Source: CAZYFH01 sp965249175
GTDB taxonomy: Bacteria; Acidobacteriota; Vicinamibacteria; Vicinamibacterales; UBA8438
NCBI GenBank assembly: GCA_965249175.1
Contig: OZ252227.1
Coordinates: 496,001 to 560,000 of the forward strand
Direction: 5' to 3'
DNA length: 64,000 nucleotides
Shown in pieces: positions 17,581-24,839 of the stretch (within the stretch, counting starts at the first letter, position 1; each line of letters starts with the position of its first letter). A program made the translations under genes and the position numbers. The notes beneath the pieces were generated by a model, which saw only the letters and a program-made list of their open reading frames with translations, had not been told where the DNA came from and did no database searches.

Positions 17581-18864
17581 ATGACGGACCCTCAGGGACC
17601 CATGGGTGACAACGCCGAGGCGCCACGCGACCTGCGGCTCACGCTAGAGGACAACCGCCGTCCAGGCGCTCGTATCAAGGTCGTAGGCGTCGGCGGCGGT
17701 GGCGGGAACGCCGTCAACCGGATGGTGGCTGCCGGGCTCGGCGGCGTCGAGTTCATCGTGGCCAACACCGACGCGCAGGCGCTCTCTCACAACAACGCGC
17801 CGGTCCGCCTGCAGATCGGCGAGAAACTGACCAAGGGCCTCGGCGCCGGGGCCGACCCCGGCATCGGCCGGCAGGCCGCACTGGAGGACACCGAGCAACT
17901 GATCGCGGCGCTCGACGGCGCGGACATGGTGTTCGTCACGACCGGGCTCGGTGGTGGGACCGGCACGGGAGCTGCCCCCGTGATTGCGAATCTCGCGAGC
18001 GAGCTTGGCGCATTGACCGTGGCCGTCGTGACCAAGCCGTTCGCGTTCGAGGGCAAGCGCCGGTCGGATCAAGCCACTCGCGGTCTGGCAGAGCTGCGCG
18101 AGAGCGTCGACACCGTCATCGCGATCCCGAACGATCGGCTGCTCGCAACCATCGACCGCGACACCACATTGAACGATGCGTTCACGCTGGCTGACGACGT
18201 CCTGCATCAGGCGATTCAGGGCATCTCGGACCTGATCCTCGTACCCGGGCTCATCAATCTCGACTTCGCCGATGTGACCACGATCATGTCCGGCATGGGA
18301 ATGGCGATTATGGGAACCGGCTATGGCGAGGGCGAGAACCGCGGGGTCGAGGCGGCCACGCGGGCGGTCTCGAGCCCGCTTCTCGAGGACTCGTCGGTCG
18401 AGGGTGCCCGTGGCGTCATCGTCAACGTCACAGGGGGCCCCGATCTGTCGATGCTCGAGGTGAGCGAGGCCACAACGATCATTCACAAGTCCGCGCATGA
18501 GGACGCCAACATTATCTTCGGGGCGGTTGTCGACCAGGCGATGCAGGGGAAGGTCAAGATCACCGTGATCGCGACCGGCTTCGGCGAATCCGGCAGACGG
18601 CAGGCCGCCAAGACCCTCGCGTCGGCGGCCGCCGAGACACCGGTCGATCTTACGAACTACGCGAGCAAACAGCAGGAGGCACCCGCCGAGCAGGTGGCCG
18701 GTGCTGCGATGGGCACGAGTTTCGCGATCTCACGGCGACCGCTCGTCGAGCTGCCCCTACCGGAGGCGCCGGACGCGGGAGTCGGCGACCTGGCCGACAT
18801 CGAGCTCCCGCCGGCGGAGATGTCGAAGGACATACCGGCGTTCCTCAGACGGCGCAGCGAATAG
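17581..18864 (+). CDS. ftsZ: Cell division GTPase FtsZ
   Basis: Tubulin-like GTPase forming the Z ring, 427 residues. Signature GLGGGTGTGAAPV sits around residues 122-134, the T7 catalytic loop contains NLDFADV, and the N-terminal GVGGGGGNAVNRM is present. After a linker rich in Ala, Pro and Glu, the conserved tail DIPAFLRR that binds FtsA is intact at the very end. A GTG six bases upstream is an alternative start; the ATG at 17581 is preferred, with GAGGAGG about 10 nt upstream. This is the last gene of the dcw cluster. No intrinsic terminator follows; the 163-bp repeat starts 6 nt after the stop. Confidence 0.97.
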   Translation: MTDPQGPMGDNAEAPRDLRLTLEDNRRPGARIKVVGVGGGGGNAVNRMVAAGLGGVEFIVANTDAQALSHNNAPVRLQIGEKLTKGLGAGADPGIGRQAALEDTEQLIAALDGADMVFVTTGLGGGTGTGAAPVIANLASELGALTVAVVTKPFAFEGKRRSDQATRGLAELRESVDTVIAIPNDRLLATIDRDTTLNDAFTLADDVLHQAIQGISDLILVPGLINLDFADVTTIMSGMGMAIMGTGYGEGENRGVEAATRAVSSPLLEDSSVEGARGVIVNVTGGPDLSMLEVSEATTIIHKSAHEDANIIFGAVVDQAMQGKVKITVIATGFGESGRRQAAKTLASAAAETPVDLTNYASKQQEAPAEQVAGAAMGTSFAISRRPLVELPLPEAPDAGVGDLADIELPPAEMSKDIPAFLRRRSE

Positions 18865-18870
18865 GGTTCC

Positions 18871-19033
18871 TAACCCCAGAGCTCACTTGGGTTGCCAAAC
18901 GTCTCGCGCAGGGCTGGGCGGCGAAGGCAAGGCGCCACGAGGGAGTGTGGCGGGCCCACATGACTGAGGAGCACCGCAAGCCTCGCCGTTCAGAACCAGC
19001 GAGAGGTGGTGACCCAAGTGAGCTCCGGGGTTA
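18871..19033. repeat. 163-bp inverted-repeat element, full copy A
   Basis: Terminal 23-bp inverted repeats (18871-18893 and 19011-19033, two mismatches) begin TAACCCC and end GGGGTTA. Each end is itself a short imperfect palindrome. The core shared with copy B (44058-44220) includes a run reading GAAGGCAAGGCGC and GAGGGAGTGTGGCGGGCCCA. Both copies are exactly 163 bp. Here the inner arms pair through TCTCGC/GCGAGA. The right terminus provides the stop codon of the neighbouring minus-strand gene. It resembles a REPIN (paired REP elements), or could be a structured RNA. Confidence 0.85.
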
Positions 19034-19324
19034 ACGACCTGCCTCCGCGCCGGTGTCTTGAAACGCCCGGACGATGAGGTCGCGGAGCGCATCAGTGGAC
19101 GCGGCCTCGCTCGCCGGCCGCACCAACAGGAAGCGACGGCGCTCGCCGTTCACTGCGTACTGCCGCGCTGGCAGCGTGACGTTGGGGCTGCCGTCGCGAC
19201 CCTCCCACACCGCAAACCCTACGAGCTTCAGCCCGGCCAGCGGTCCGTCCTTGAAATGTAGCTCGGCGTCCGCCAGCTTGCCGGCCGGCGCGCCTGTGTC
19301 GTTCGGCACGATTCTCACCTGCAT
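19031..19324 (-). CDS. Small conserved-looking protein, possibly SpoVG-like
   Basis: A 97-residue cytoplasmic protein without signal or membrane segment. ATG 19324 is preceded by a good Shine-Dalgarno (GGAGGG). I do not recognise it with certainty. The order of its motifs (GLKLVGFAVWEG, then NVTLPARQYAVNGERR, then a C-terminal helix ALRDLIVRAFQD) recalls SpoVG, a small RNA/DNA-binding protein with a similar MPSRK segment, but this is only a pattern resemblance. The TAA stop is supplied by the right end of the 163-bp repeat. It lies 132 nt downstream of the RNase HI-AcpS gene; that gap shows no other feature. Confidence 0.65.
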   Translation of the reverse strand: MQVRIVPNDTGAPAGKLADAELHFKDGPLAGLKLVGFAVWEGRDGSPNVTLPARQYAVNGERRRFLLVRPASEAASTDALRDLIVRAFQDTGAEAGR

Positions 19325-19456
19325 GATGTCCCTCCAGCCAAGGGCGTCGCAAAGCGCGTACCGGGCGCGAACGCTCGCCGGGACGGGCCGGCGCGCCGCG
19401 AGTCTTGGGAAGTGGACCGAAGAAGGAAACGGCCGTTGACGGGTTCGTAGGGCGTG

Positions 19457-20341
19457 CTAGCCCAGCATCACGACCTGCGCCATCGCCAGATCACAGGTGT
19501 GCGTGATGGTAACGAGTGCGCGGCCGGCGCCGAGACGGGTGAAGCGGCGCAATGCGCCCCCGCGCAACTCCAGTTGCGGGGGGCCGTGCCGTCGGACGAT
19601 CTCGATGTCGCGCCACAGTACGCCCTGCGAGTGCCCGGTCCCGAGCGCCTTCATCGCGGCCTCCTTGGCGCAGAAGCGCCCAGCGAGATGTTGCGCGGGG
19701 GTGCGACGTCGCGTGCTGAACGCCGCCTCGCGTTCCGTGAAGACCCTCGACAGGAAGCGGTCGCCAAACCGACGTAGCAAGTCATCAATACGGGCGACCT
19801 GCTCGATATCGATCCCGATGCCGATGATGCGGTCGCCGGTCGTCGTCGCGACGGCGAGGTCGTTCGCCGTCAGGGTCGGCGCTGCAGCGGGTGTCGATCC
19901 ACGCGCAGCGATGTCTCCGGGCGAGACATCTGCCCCGCTGGCGCCGTCCATCGCGAGGTTGGCCAGGGCGTCGGCACGCGCGTTGTCAGCCCGTGGCACA
20001 TGCTCGTATCGCACGCGATCGAGCGCGGCGGCCAGCTCGTTGGCACGCGCGTGAAGCACGCGGAGTGCCGGGTGGCGCACGCGATACCGCCCCGTCATCT
20101 GGCGGGTCAGAAGCTGCGAGTCCGATCGGATGACGACGTCCTGGTGGCCGTGGGCGCCGAGATACTCGAGTGCCGCGACGAGGCCACGATACTCGGCCAC
20201 GTTGTTCGTCGCTTCACCGATGGCGCCGGTGAGCTCCTCAAGCGCCGTGCCGTCCGCGGCCTCGATGCGGACACCGTACCCGGCGGGTCCGGGATTGCCG
20301 CGCGCGCCTCCGTCGATGTACGCGATGACGGGGGCGCTCAT
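19457..20341 (-). CDS. Fusion protein: RNase HI - holo-ACP synthase (AcpS)
   Basis: One uninterrupted 294-residue frame joins two enzymes. Residues 1-132 are a complete RNase HI fold: YIDGGARGNPGPAGYG with D10, NNVAEYRGL with E50, RSDSQLL with D74 and ADALANLA with D124, the four metal-binding carboxylates, plus H114. A 35-residue Ala/Thr/Pro-rich linker follows. Residues about 170-294 are AcpS: GIGIDIEQVARI with D178, FCAKEAAMKALG with E227 and K231, and the late ITHTCDLAMAQVV. RNase HI degrades RNA in RNA-DNA hybrids; AcpS attaches phosphopantetheine to acyl carrier protein. RNase H is known fused to other enzymes (for example a CobC-like phosphatase in mycobacteria), but I know of no AcpS fusion. 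The upstream zinc-ribbon gene ends 10 nt away. Confidence 0.92.
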   Translation of the reverse strand: MSAPVIAYIDGGARGNPGPAGYGVRIEAADGTALEELTGAIGEATNNVAEYRGLVAALEYLGAHGHQDVVIRSDSQLLTRQMTGRYRVRHPALRVLHARANELAAALDRVRYEHVPRADNARADALANLAMDGASGADVSPGDIAARGSTPAAAPTLTANDLAVATTTGDRIIGIGIDIEQVARIDDLLRRFGDRFLSRVFTEREAAFSTRRRTPAQHLAGRFCAKEAAMKALGTGHSQGVLWRDIEIVRRHGPPQLELRGGALRRFTRLGAGRALVTITHTCDLAMAQVVMLG

Positions 20342-20351
20342 CGACCCGTGC

Positions 20352-21080
20352 CTATGACTGCGTGGTGGCGTCCGCCTCGAGGCGGAAGTAGAGAATGCGC
20401 TGACAGCTCTCGCACTGGATCAGCGTCTTGTTCAGACGGATGTCGTTGAACAGTTGCGGCCGCAGGCGGACCTGGCACGTTGTGCACCGACCGTCGCGGG
20501 CTTCCGAGACCGCGAGGCCCTTTCGGCCGCGGGCCAACGTCTCGAATAGGGCGATCGTCCCCGCCGCCACGTCGCTGGCCAGCGTGGCGCGGTCTTTCGC
20601 GTGCTGCCCAATCTCCCGCTCGAGCAGCTGTTGTTGTTGCTCAAGCGCGGCGCGCTCCTCGGTTCCCGCGGTCTGCTCAGTGGCGACGGCGCGCTTGGCG
20701 TCGTCGACGCCGGCAGCGAGGACGTCGGCATCGAGCATGCGTTCCAGCAGCCGGTCCTCGAGCCGCTCGACCACGGCTTCGGCGGCGGCGATCTCGGCCT
20801 GCACCGCGTGGTATTCCCTGTTGGTCTTGACCGCCATCAGCTGCTCTTTGAAACGGCTCAGCCTGGTTTGGGTCTGCGCGAGCTCGTTCTCCGCCTCCTG
20901 CCGCTCGGCCCGATGCTCCGCCAGTCGCCGCTGGCCCTCGTCCAGCTCGGCCTGCCGCGCGTCGAGACGCGCGTCGAGCGCGCCACGCTGAATCGGGATC
21001 GCCTCGATGGCCTCCCGGGCGTCGCTGACGGCGGTCTCTAAACGCTGGAGTCGAATCAGCCGTTCGAGATCCGGGAGCAT
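20352..21080 (-). CDS. Coiled-coil protein with C-terminal C4 zinc ribbon
   Basis: About 242 residues. Residues 1-180 are nearly all charged heptads (long antiparallel coiled coil, with LMAVKTNREYHAVQAEI in the middle), followed by a C-terminal zinc ribbon with CTTC and CESC pairs around residues 200 and 225. This is the CT398/DUF164 (zf-RING_7) family, widespread and often found near RNase HI and rpoD/dnaG genes; its function is unsettled. The start is taken as ATG 21080. An in-frame TTG six bases upstream lies at the edge of the tRNA terminator. It probably forms an operon with the RNase HI-AcpS gene downstream. Confidence 0.88.
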   Translation of the reverse strand: MLPDLERLIRLQRLETAVSDAREAIEAIPIQRGALDARLDARQAELDEGQRRLAEHRAERQEAENELAQTQTRLSRFKEQLMAVKTNREYHAVQAEIAAAEAVVERLEDRLLERMLDADVLAAGVDDAKRAVATEQTAGTEERAALEQQQQLLEREIGQHAKDRATLASDVAAGTIALFETLARGRKGLAVSEARDGRCTTCQVRLRPQLFNDIRLNKTLIQCESCQRILYFRLEADATTQS

Positions 21081-21084
21081 CACC

Positions 21085-21110
21085 AAAAAAGCCCCGCGAG
21101 GGCGGGGCTT
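21085..21110 (-). terminator. Intrinsic terminator downstream of tRNA(CAU)
   Basis: A 9-bp G+C-rich stem (21089-21097 with 21102-21110) followed on the minus strand by six T residues. It ends minus-strand transcription 40 bp after the tRNA. The zinc-ribbon gene starts only 5 nt beyond the T run, so that gene needs read-through or a promoter that I cannot identify. Confidence 0.85.
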
Positions 21111-21150
21111 GGTGTCGTGCGGTGCGGGGCGCGACCACGCACAAGGGAAA

Positions 21151-21226
21151 TGGTGGGCCCACCAGGATTCGAACCTGGGACAGACCGGTTATGAGCCGGC
21201 GGCTCTGACCGCTGAGCTATGGGCCC
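21151..21226 (-). tRNA. tRNA with CAU anticodon (Met elongator or Ile2)
   Basis: A 76-nt cloverleaf with encoded CCA. The 7-bp acceptor stem begins GGGCCCA, the D arm reads GCTCAGCGGTCAGAGC, the anticodon loop is CTCATAA (anticodon at 21191-21193), and the T arm is CCAGGTTCGAATCCTGG. It is not an initiator, because the acceptor is fully paired at position 1. Elongator Met and lysidine-modified Ile2 tRNAs share this anticodon and I cannot separate them by eye. It lies between rpoD and the terminator at 21085. A TTGACA on the minus strand at 21254-21259 may belong to its promoter. Confidence 0.93.
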
Positions 21227-21279
21227 TGGTATCGGGATGCCCCGCCCGGAAACTGTCAAGGAATCTGAGAGACACGACA

Positions 21280-23067
21280 CTAGGTGCCGCCCTCCAGGAA
21301 CGCCCGTAGCTTACGGCTGCGGGACGGATGTCGCAGCTTGCGCAGCGCTTTCGCCTCAATCTGCCGGATGCGCTCGCGGGTGACCGCGAAGTTCTGACCG
21401 ACCTCCTCCAACGTGTGCTCGCTCCCGTCGCCGACCCCGAACCGCATCTTGATCACCTTTTCCTCGCGCGGTGTCAGGCTCTTGAGGACCGATTCGGTTT
21501 GCTCTTTCAGGTTCAGGTTGATCACTGCTTCGGCGGGGGACACGACCTGCCGGTCTTCGATAAAGTCGCCGAGATGACTGTCTTCCTCTTCCCCGATCGG
21601 GGTTTCGAGCGAAATCGGCTCCTGGGCGATCTTGAGGACCTTGCGCACCTTGGCGACCGGAATGTCCATCCGGGTGGCGATCTCCTCTGACGTCGGCTCC
21701 CGTCCCAGTTCCTGCACCAGGGCGCGCGAGGTCCGGATCAGTTTGTTGATCGTCTCGATCATGTGGACCGGGATACGGATGGTCCGCGCCTGGTCGGCAA
21801 TTGCTCGGGTGATGGCCTGACGGATCCACCAGGTGGCGTATGTGGAGAACTTGTACCCCCGGCGATACTCGAATTTGTCAACCGCCTTCATGAGGCCGAT
21901 GTTGCCTTCTTGAATGAGATCGAGGAACTGAAGGCCGCGGTTCGTGTACTTCTTCGCGATCGAGACGACCAGACGGAGGTTGGCCTCGACGAGCTCCTTC
22001 TTTGCCTGCTCGGCCTGGATCTCTCCACGCTGGATCACGTCGAGAATGCGCGACAGCGCCACCGCCGTCTGCTCCATGTCGGTGACCCGCGCGCGCTGCA
22101 GCGCTCGCAGCTCGCGGAGCCGTCGCATCAGACGCCGCCGCTCTTCCTCCCGGAGTCGCGGCCGCTTCGTCCTGCCCATGAGCTGACGGTTGAGCAGATC
22201 GATCTCGCACTCGGTCCGCCGCACCACATCGACGGAGTTCTTGACGAGATCGATCAGGCGGCGCTTGACGGGTTCAGTGAACTCGATGAGGCGAATGAAC
22301 CGCGAGAGCTCGACGCGTGCACGCAGCGCGCGCCACTGATAGCGCCGATACTTGCGCTTGTCCCGCCTCGAGATCGTGCCAAGTTTGGCGTCCTTCTTTT
22401 GGGAGTCGAGTCGGGCCTTCTTGACGGCCTCGACCTGGCGGAGCACCTGGCGTGCGCGGTCGGCGACCCGATCGTCCGTGAGCTCCTCATCTTGAAAGAT
22501 GACGAGCTCGCGAATCGTGCGGTCGCCGGTTCGGAGCTGTTCGCCGAGCTGGATAACGACCTTGGCGATGGTCGGCGTGCGCGAGATGGCCTTGATGATC
22601 GACAGCTTGCCGCGCTCAATGCGCTTGGCGATCTCGACCTCCCCCTCCCGCGTGAGGAGCGGCACCGTGCCCATCTCGCGGAGATACATCCGCACGGGGT
22701 CGTTCGTCTTGTCGATCGCGCTGGGCGTGAGGTCGAGTTCTGCCTCGTCGTTGCCGTCCTCCGAACGTTGCAGCAACTTGCGCGCTTTGTACTTCTCCTC
22801 GGACTCGACGATCTCGATGCCGGCAGCGTTGAAGGTGCTGAACAGGTCGTCGAGATCCTCGGACGAGGCGATCTCGGCGGGCAGCATCTCGTTGATCTCG
22901 TCGAAGAGGAGAAAGCCCTTCTCCTTGCCGACCAGCATCAACTGGCGGATCTCGTCGAACCTTTCCTCGATGACCGGCGCCTTGGTGTCCTTGGCTTTCA
23001 CGTCGTCGCGTGCTCGCGCCACGGTGGAGATTGTATATGCCGGCGACCGTTTGTGCTCTTGGCGCAT
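21280..23067 (-). CDS. rpoD: Primary sigma factor RpoD (sigma70)
   Basis: Housekeeping sigma subunit, 595 residues, with region 1.1 (ERFDEIRQLMLVGKEKGFLL), region 1.2 (DPVRMYLREMGTVPLLTREGEV), a long non-conserved region, region 2 (LDLIQEGNIGLMKAVDKFEYRRGYKFSTYA and WWIRQAITRAIADQ), region 3 (RIPVHMIETINKL) and region 4.2 helix-turn-helix (TLEEVGQNFAVTRERIRQIEAKALRKL). Intact regions 2.4 and 4.2 agree with the TTGACA/TATAAT-like promoters seen in this window. The ATG at 23067 overlaps the dnaG stop (TGATG), which recalls the macromolecular-synthesis operon linkage of dnaG and rpoD. Confidence 0.97.
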   Translation of the reverse strand: MRQEHKRSPAYTISTVARARDDVKAKDTKAPVIEERFDEIRQLMLVGKEKGFLLFDEINEMLPAEIASSEDLDDLFSTFNAAGIEIVESEEKYKARKLLQRSEDGNDEAELDLTPSAIDKTNDPVRMYLREMGTVPLLTREGEVEIAKRIERGKLSIIKAISRTPTIAKVVIQLGEQLRTGDRTIRELVIFQDEELTDDRVADRARQVLRQVEAVKKARLDSQKKDAKLGTISRRDKRKYRRYQWRALRARVELSRFIRLIEFTEPVKRRLIDLVKNSVDVVRRTECEIDLLNRQLMGRTKRPRLREEERRRLMRRLRELRALQRARVTDMEQTAVALSRILDVIQRGEIQAEQAKKELVEANLRLVVSIAKKYTNRGLQFLDLIQEGNIGLMKAVDKFEYRRGYKFSTYATWWIRQAITRAIADQARTIRIPVHMIETINKLIRTSRALVQELGREPTSEEIATRMDIPVAKVRKVLKIAQEPISLETPIGEEEDSHLGDFIEDRQVVSPAEAVINLNLKEQTESVLKSLTPREEKVIKMRFGVGDGSEHTLEEVGQNFAVTRERIRQIEAKALRKLRHPSRSRKLRAFLEGGT

Positions 23068-24833
23068 CAGCGGACCAAGGCCTCTATGCGCTGGAGCAGA
23101 TCTTTCTTTTGCTGCCAGAGGCCGTCGATCTCCGCGAGCGCCCCCGGCGTGCCATCGCGTTGCCGCTGATCGATCTCGTCCTGGAGCGCGGCGCGCTCAC
23201 GTTCGTATCTCAGCCGTCGGAGCGCGAGACCGCAGTCGTTCACCAAGGCCGGAGCGTTGGCCTCGGCGGCAATCGCCGACACCAGCGCGGCCTCGTCCGC
23301 GCTGAGACGTTCCGAGAGCGTGCCGGGGACTGCGTCGGGTGGGAAATCAGCCAGCGTACGCGCGACCTGCAGAATCGACGCGGTGGCGAGACCGCGGAAG
23401 TCCTCGGGGTCCATATCGCTCAAGACAGCCTGCGCCGACGTGGTGTCGCGCATGGTGGCCCAGATGAGCCCCCTCTCGGCCGGTCGCACGGACGCCACCG
23501 GTGTGGACCCGGTCGTCGTGACGTCTGTGCGGCGGGCGACCGCCGCCTTCCGGATCTCGTCGCGCACGACCTTTTCCATGATGCGCGCCTTATGCGCGAG
23601 TCGGTCGGCGAACTGGTCGCGAGCGGCCGCGTCCGGGATGCGGGCGGCAACCGTGAGCATCTCCGCCAAGAACGCCCGCCGGTGGGCGTCGCGGTCGAAG
23701 TCGCGACCATCGGCGGCGCGGTGGAGGACGAACTCGAGGTAGGGCTGCGATTGCTTGAGCGATTGGACGTAGTACGCCGCGCCCCGTTCGCGAACGCAGG
23801 TGTCAGGGTCTTCTCCCGGCGGCAGGCGTGCGACGTTGACCTGGAGCCCCGCCGAGATCAGCAGCTCACCGGACCGGGCGGAGGCGCTCTGGCCGGCGAG
23901 GTCTGGGTCGAAGCTGAGAATCACCTTCGACGTGAACCGGCCCAGGAGCCGAGCCTGCGCGTCGGTCAACGCCGTGCCACACGTGGCGACGACTGGTTGG
24001 ACACCGGCCTGCAGCGCCTGCGCGAGGTCGAAATACCCCTCGACCATCACGGCGTACCCGAGGCGCCGGATGTCCTGGCGGGTCACGTGCAGGCCGTAGA
24101 GCGTGCGGCCCTTCGTGTAGAGCGGTGTCTCGGGCGAGTTGACGTACTTGGGCTGCTGGTCCTTCGCCAAGGCGCGTCCGCCGAAAGCGACGACCGACCC
24201 GCCGTCGCGGCAGATCGGAATCATCAGACGATTCCGAAAGCGGTCGATGATCTGGCCGCCGCCGCGATCGACGACGAGACCGCTGCGGAGCAGCCGATCG
24301 AGTGGCTGCCCCGCGTCGAGGAGGTGGCGCTTCAAGCTCTCGCGTTGTGGCGGGGCGAATCCGAGCCGGAGCGTGTGGGCCGTGTCAGGGCGTACGGCCC
24401 GCGCATCGAGATGGGCGCGCGCGTGGACGCCCGACGGACCCGCGAGTTGCGCTCGGAAGTACACCGACGCCAGCTCGTGCACGTGCAGGAGTGCTTCGCG
24501 CTCGGCGTCGGCGGCGGCGTCCCGCTCCGGATCGCCTGTGGCCGGCACCTCGAGTCCGAAGCGCTGGGCGAGGAGGCGGACGGCTTCCGGAAAGCTCAGC
24601 TTCTCATAGAGCTCGACGAACTTGACCACGTCTCCGCCCGTCGCGCAGCCAAAGCAGTGAAAGAACCCCTTGTCCCGGTTGACGTGGAACGAAGGAGTCT
24701 TCTCCGTGTGAAACGGGCAGAGCCCCTTGAAGCTGCTGCCGACCTTCTTGAGCGGAACGGCATCCTGCACGACCTGCACGATGTCCGCTTGCGCCTTCAA
24801 GTCGTCGATGAAGCCTTGCGGAAAGCGTCCCAC
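23067..24833 (-). CDS. dnaG: DNA primase DnaG
   Basis: Synthesises RNA primers for replication. The 588-residue protein has an N-terminal CHC2 zinc finger (CPFHTEKTPSFHVNRDKGFF then HCFGC), the RNA polymerase core with TOPRIM motifs (VMVEGYFDLAQ and ILSFDPDLAGQ) around residues 255-320, and a C-terminal helical domain that would contact DnaB helicase. GTG start. It is followed by rpoD with a 1-nt overlap and preceded by mutS2 with a 6-nt gap, so larB-mutS2-dnaG-rpoD look cotranscribed. Confidence 0.96.
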   Translation of the reverse strand: MGRFPQGFIDDLKAQADIVQVVQDAVPLKKVGSSFKGLCPFHTEKTPSFHVNRDKGFFHCFGCATGGDVVKFVELYEKLSFPEAVRLLAQRFGLEVPATGDPERDAAADAEREALLHVHELASVYFRAQLAGPSGVHARAHLDARAVRPDTAHTLRLGFAPPQRESLKRHLLDAGQPLDRLLRSGLVVDRGGGQIIDRFRNRLMIPICRDGGSVVAFGGRALAKDQQPKYVNSPETPLYTKGRTLYGLHVTRQDIRRLGYAVMVEGYFDLAQALQAGVQPVVATCGTALTDAQARLLGRFTSKVILSFDPDLAGQSASARSGELLISAGLQVNVARLPPGEDPDTCVRERGAAYYVQSLKQSQPYLEFVLHRAADGRDFDRDAHRRAFLAEMLTVAARIPDAAARDQFADRLAHKARIMEKVVRDEIRKAAVARRTDVTTTGSTPVASVRPAERGLIWATMRDTTSAQAVLSDMDPEDFRGLATASILQVARTLADFPPDAVPGTLSERLSADEAALVSAIAAEANAPALVNDCGLALRRLRYERERAALQDEIDQRQRDGTPGALAEIDGLWQQKKDLLQRIEALVR

Positions 24834-24839
24834 GGGCTC

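Noticed and set aside
18871..19033. Integron attC-like sites (TAAC...GTTA ends)
   Set aside because: The ends recall attC cores, but the GTTRRRY consensus is not met, 163 bp is longer than usual, the core is conserved between copies and there is no integrase or cassette array.
21227..21279. Well-defined tRNA promoter between rpoD and tRNA(CAU)
   Set aside because: TTGACA is present but no acceptable -10 lies at 16-18 bp; cotranscription from rpoD is equally possible.
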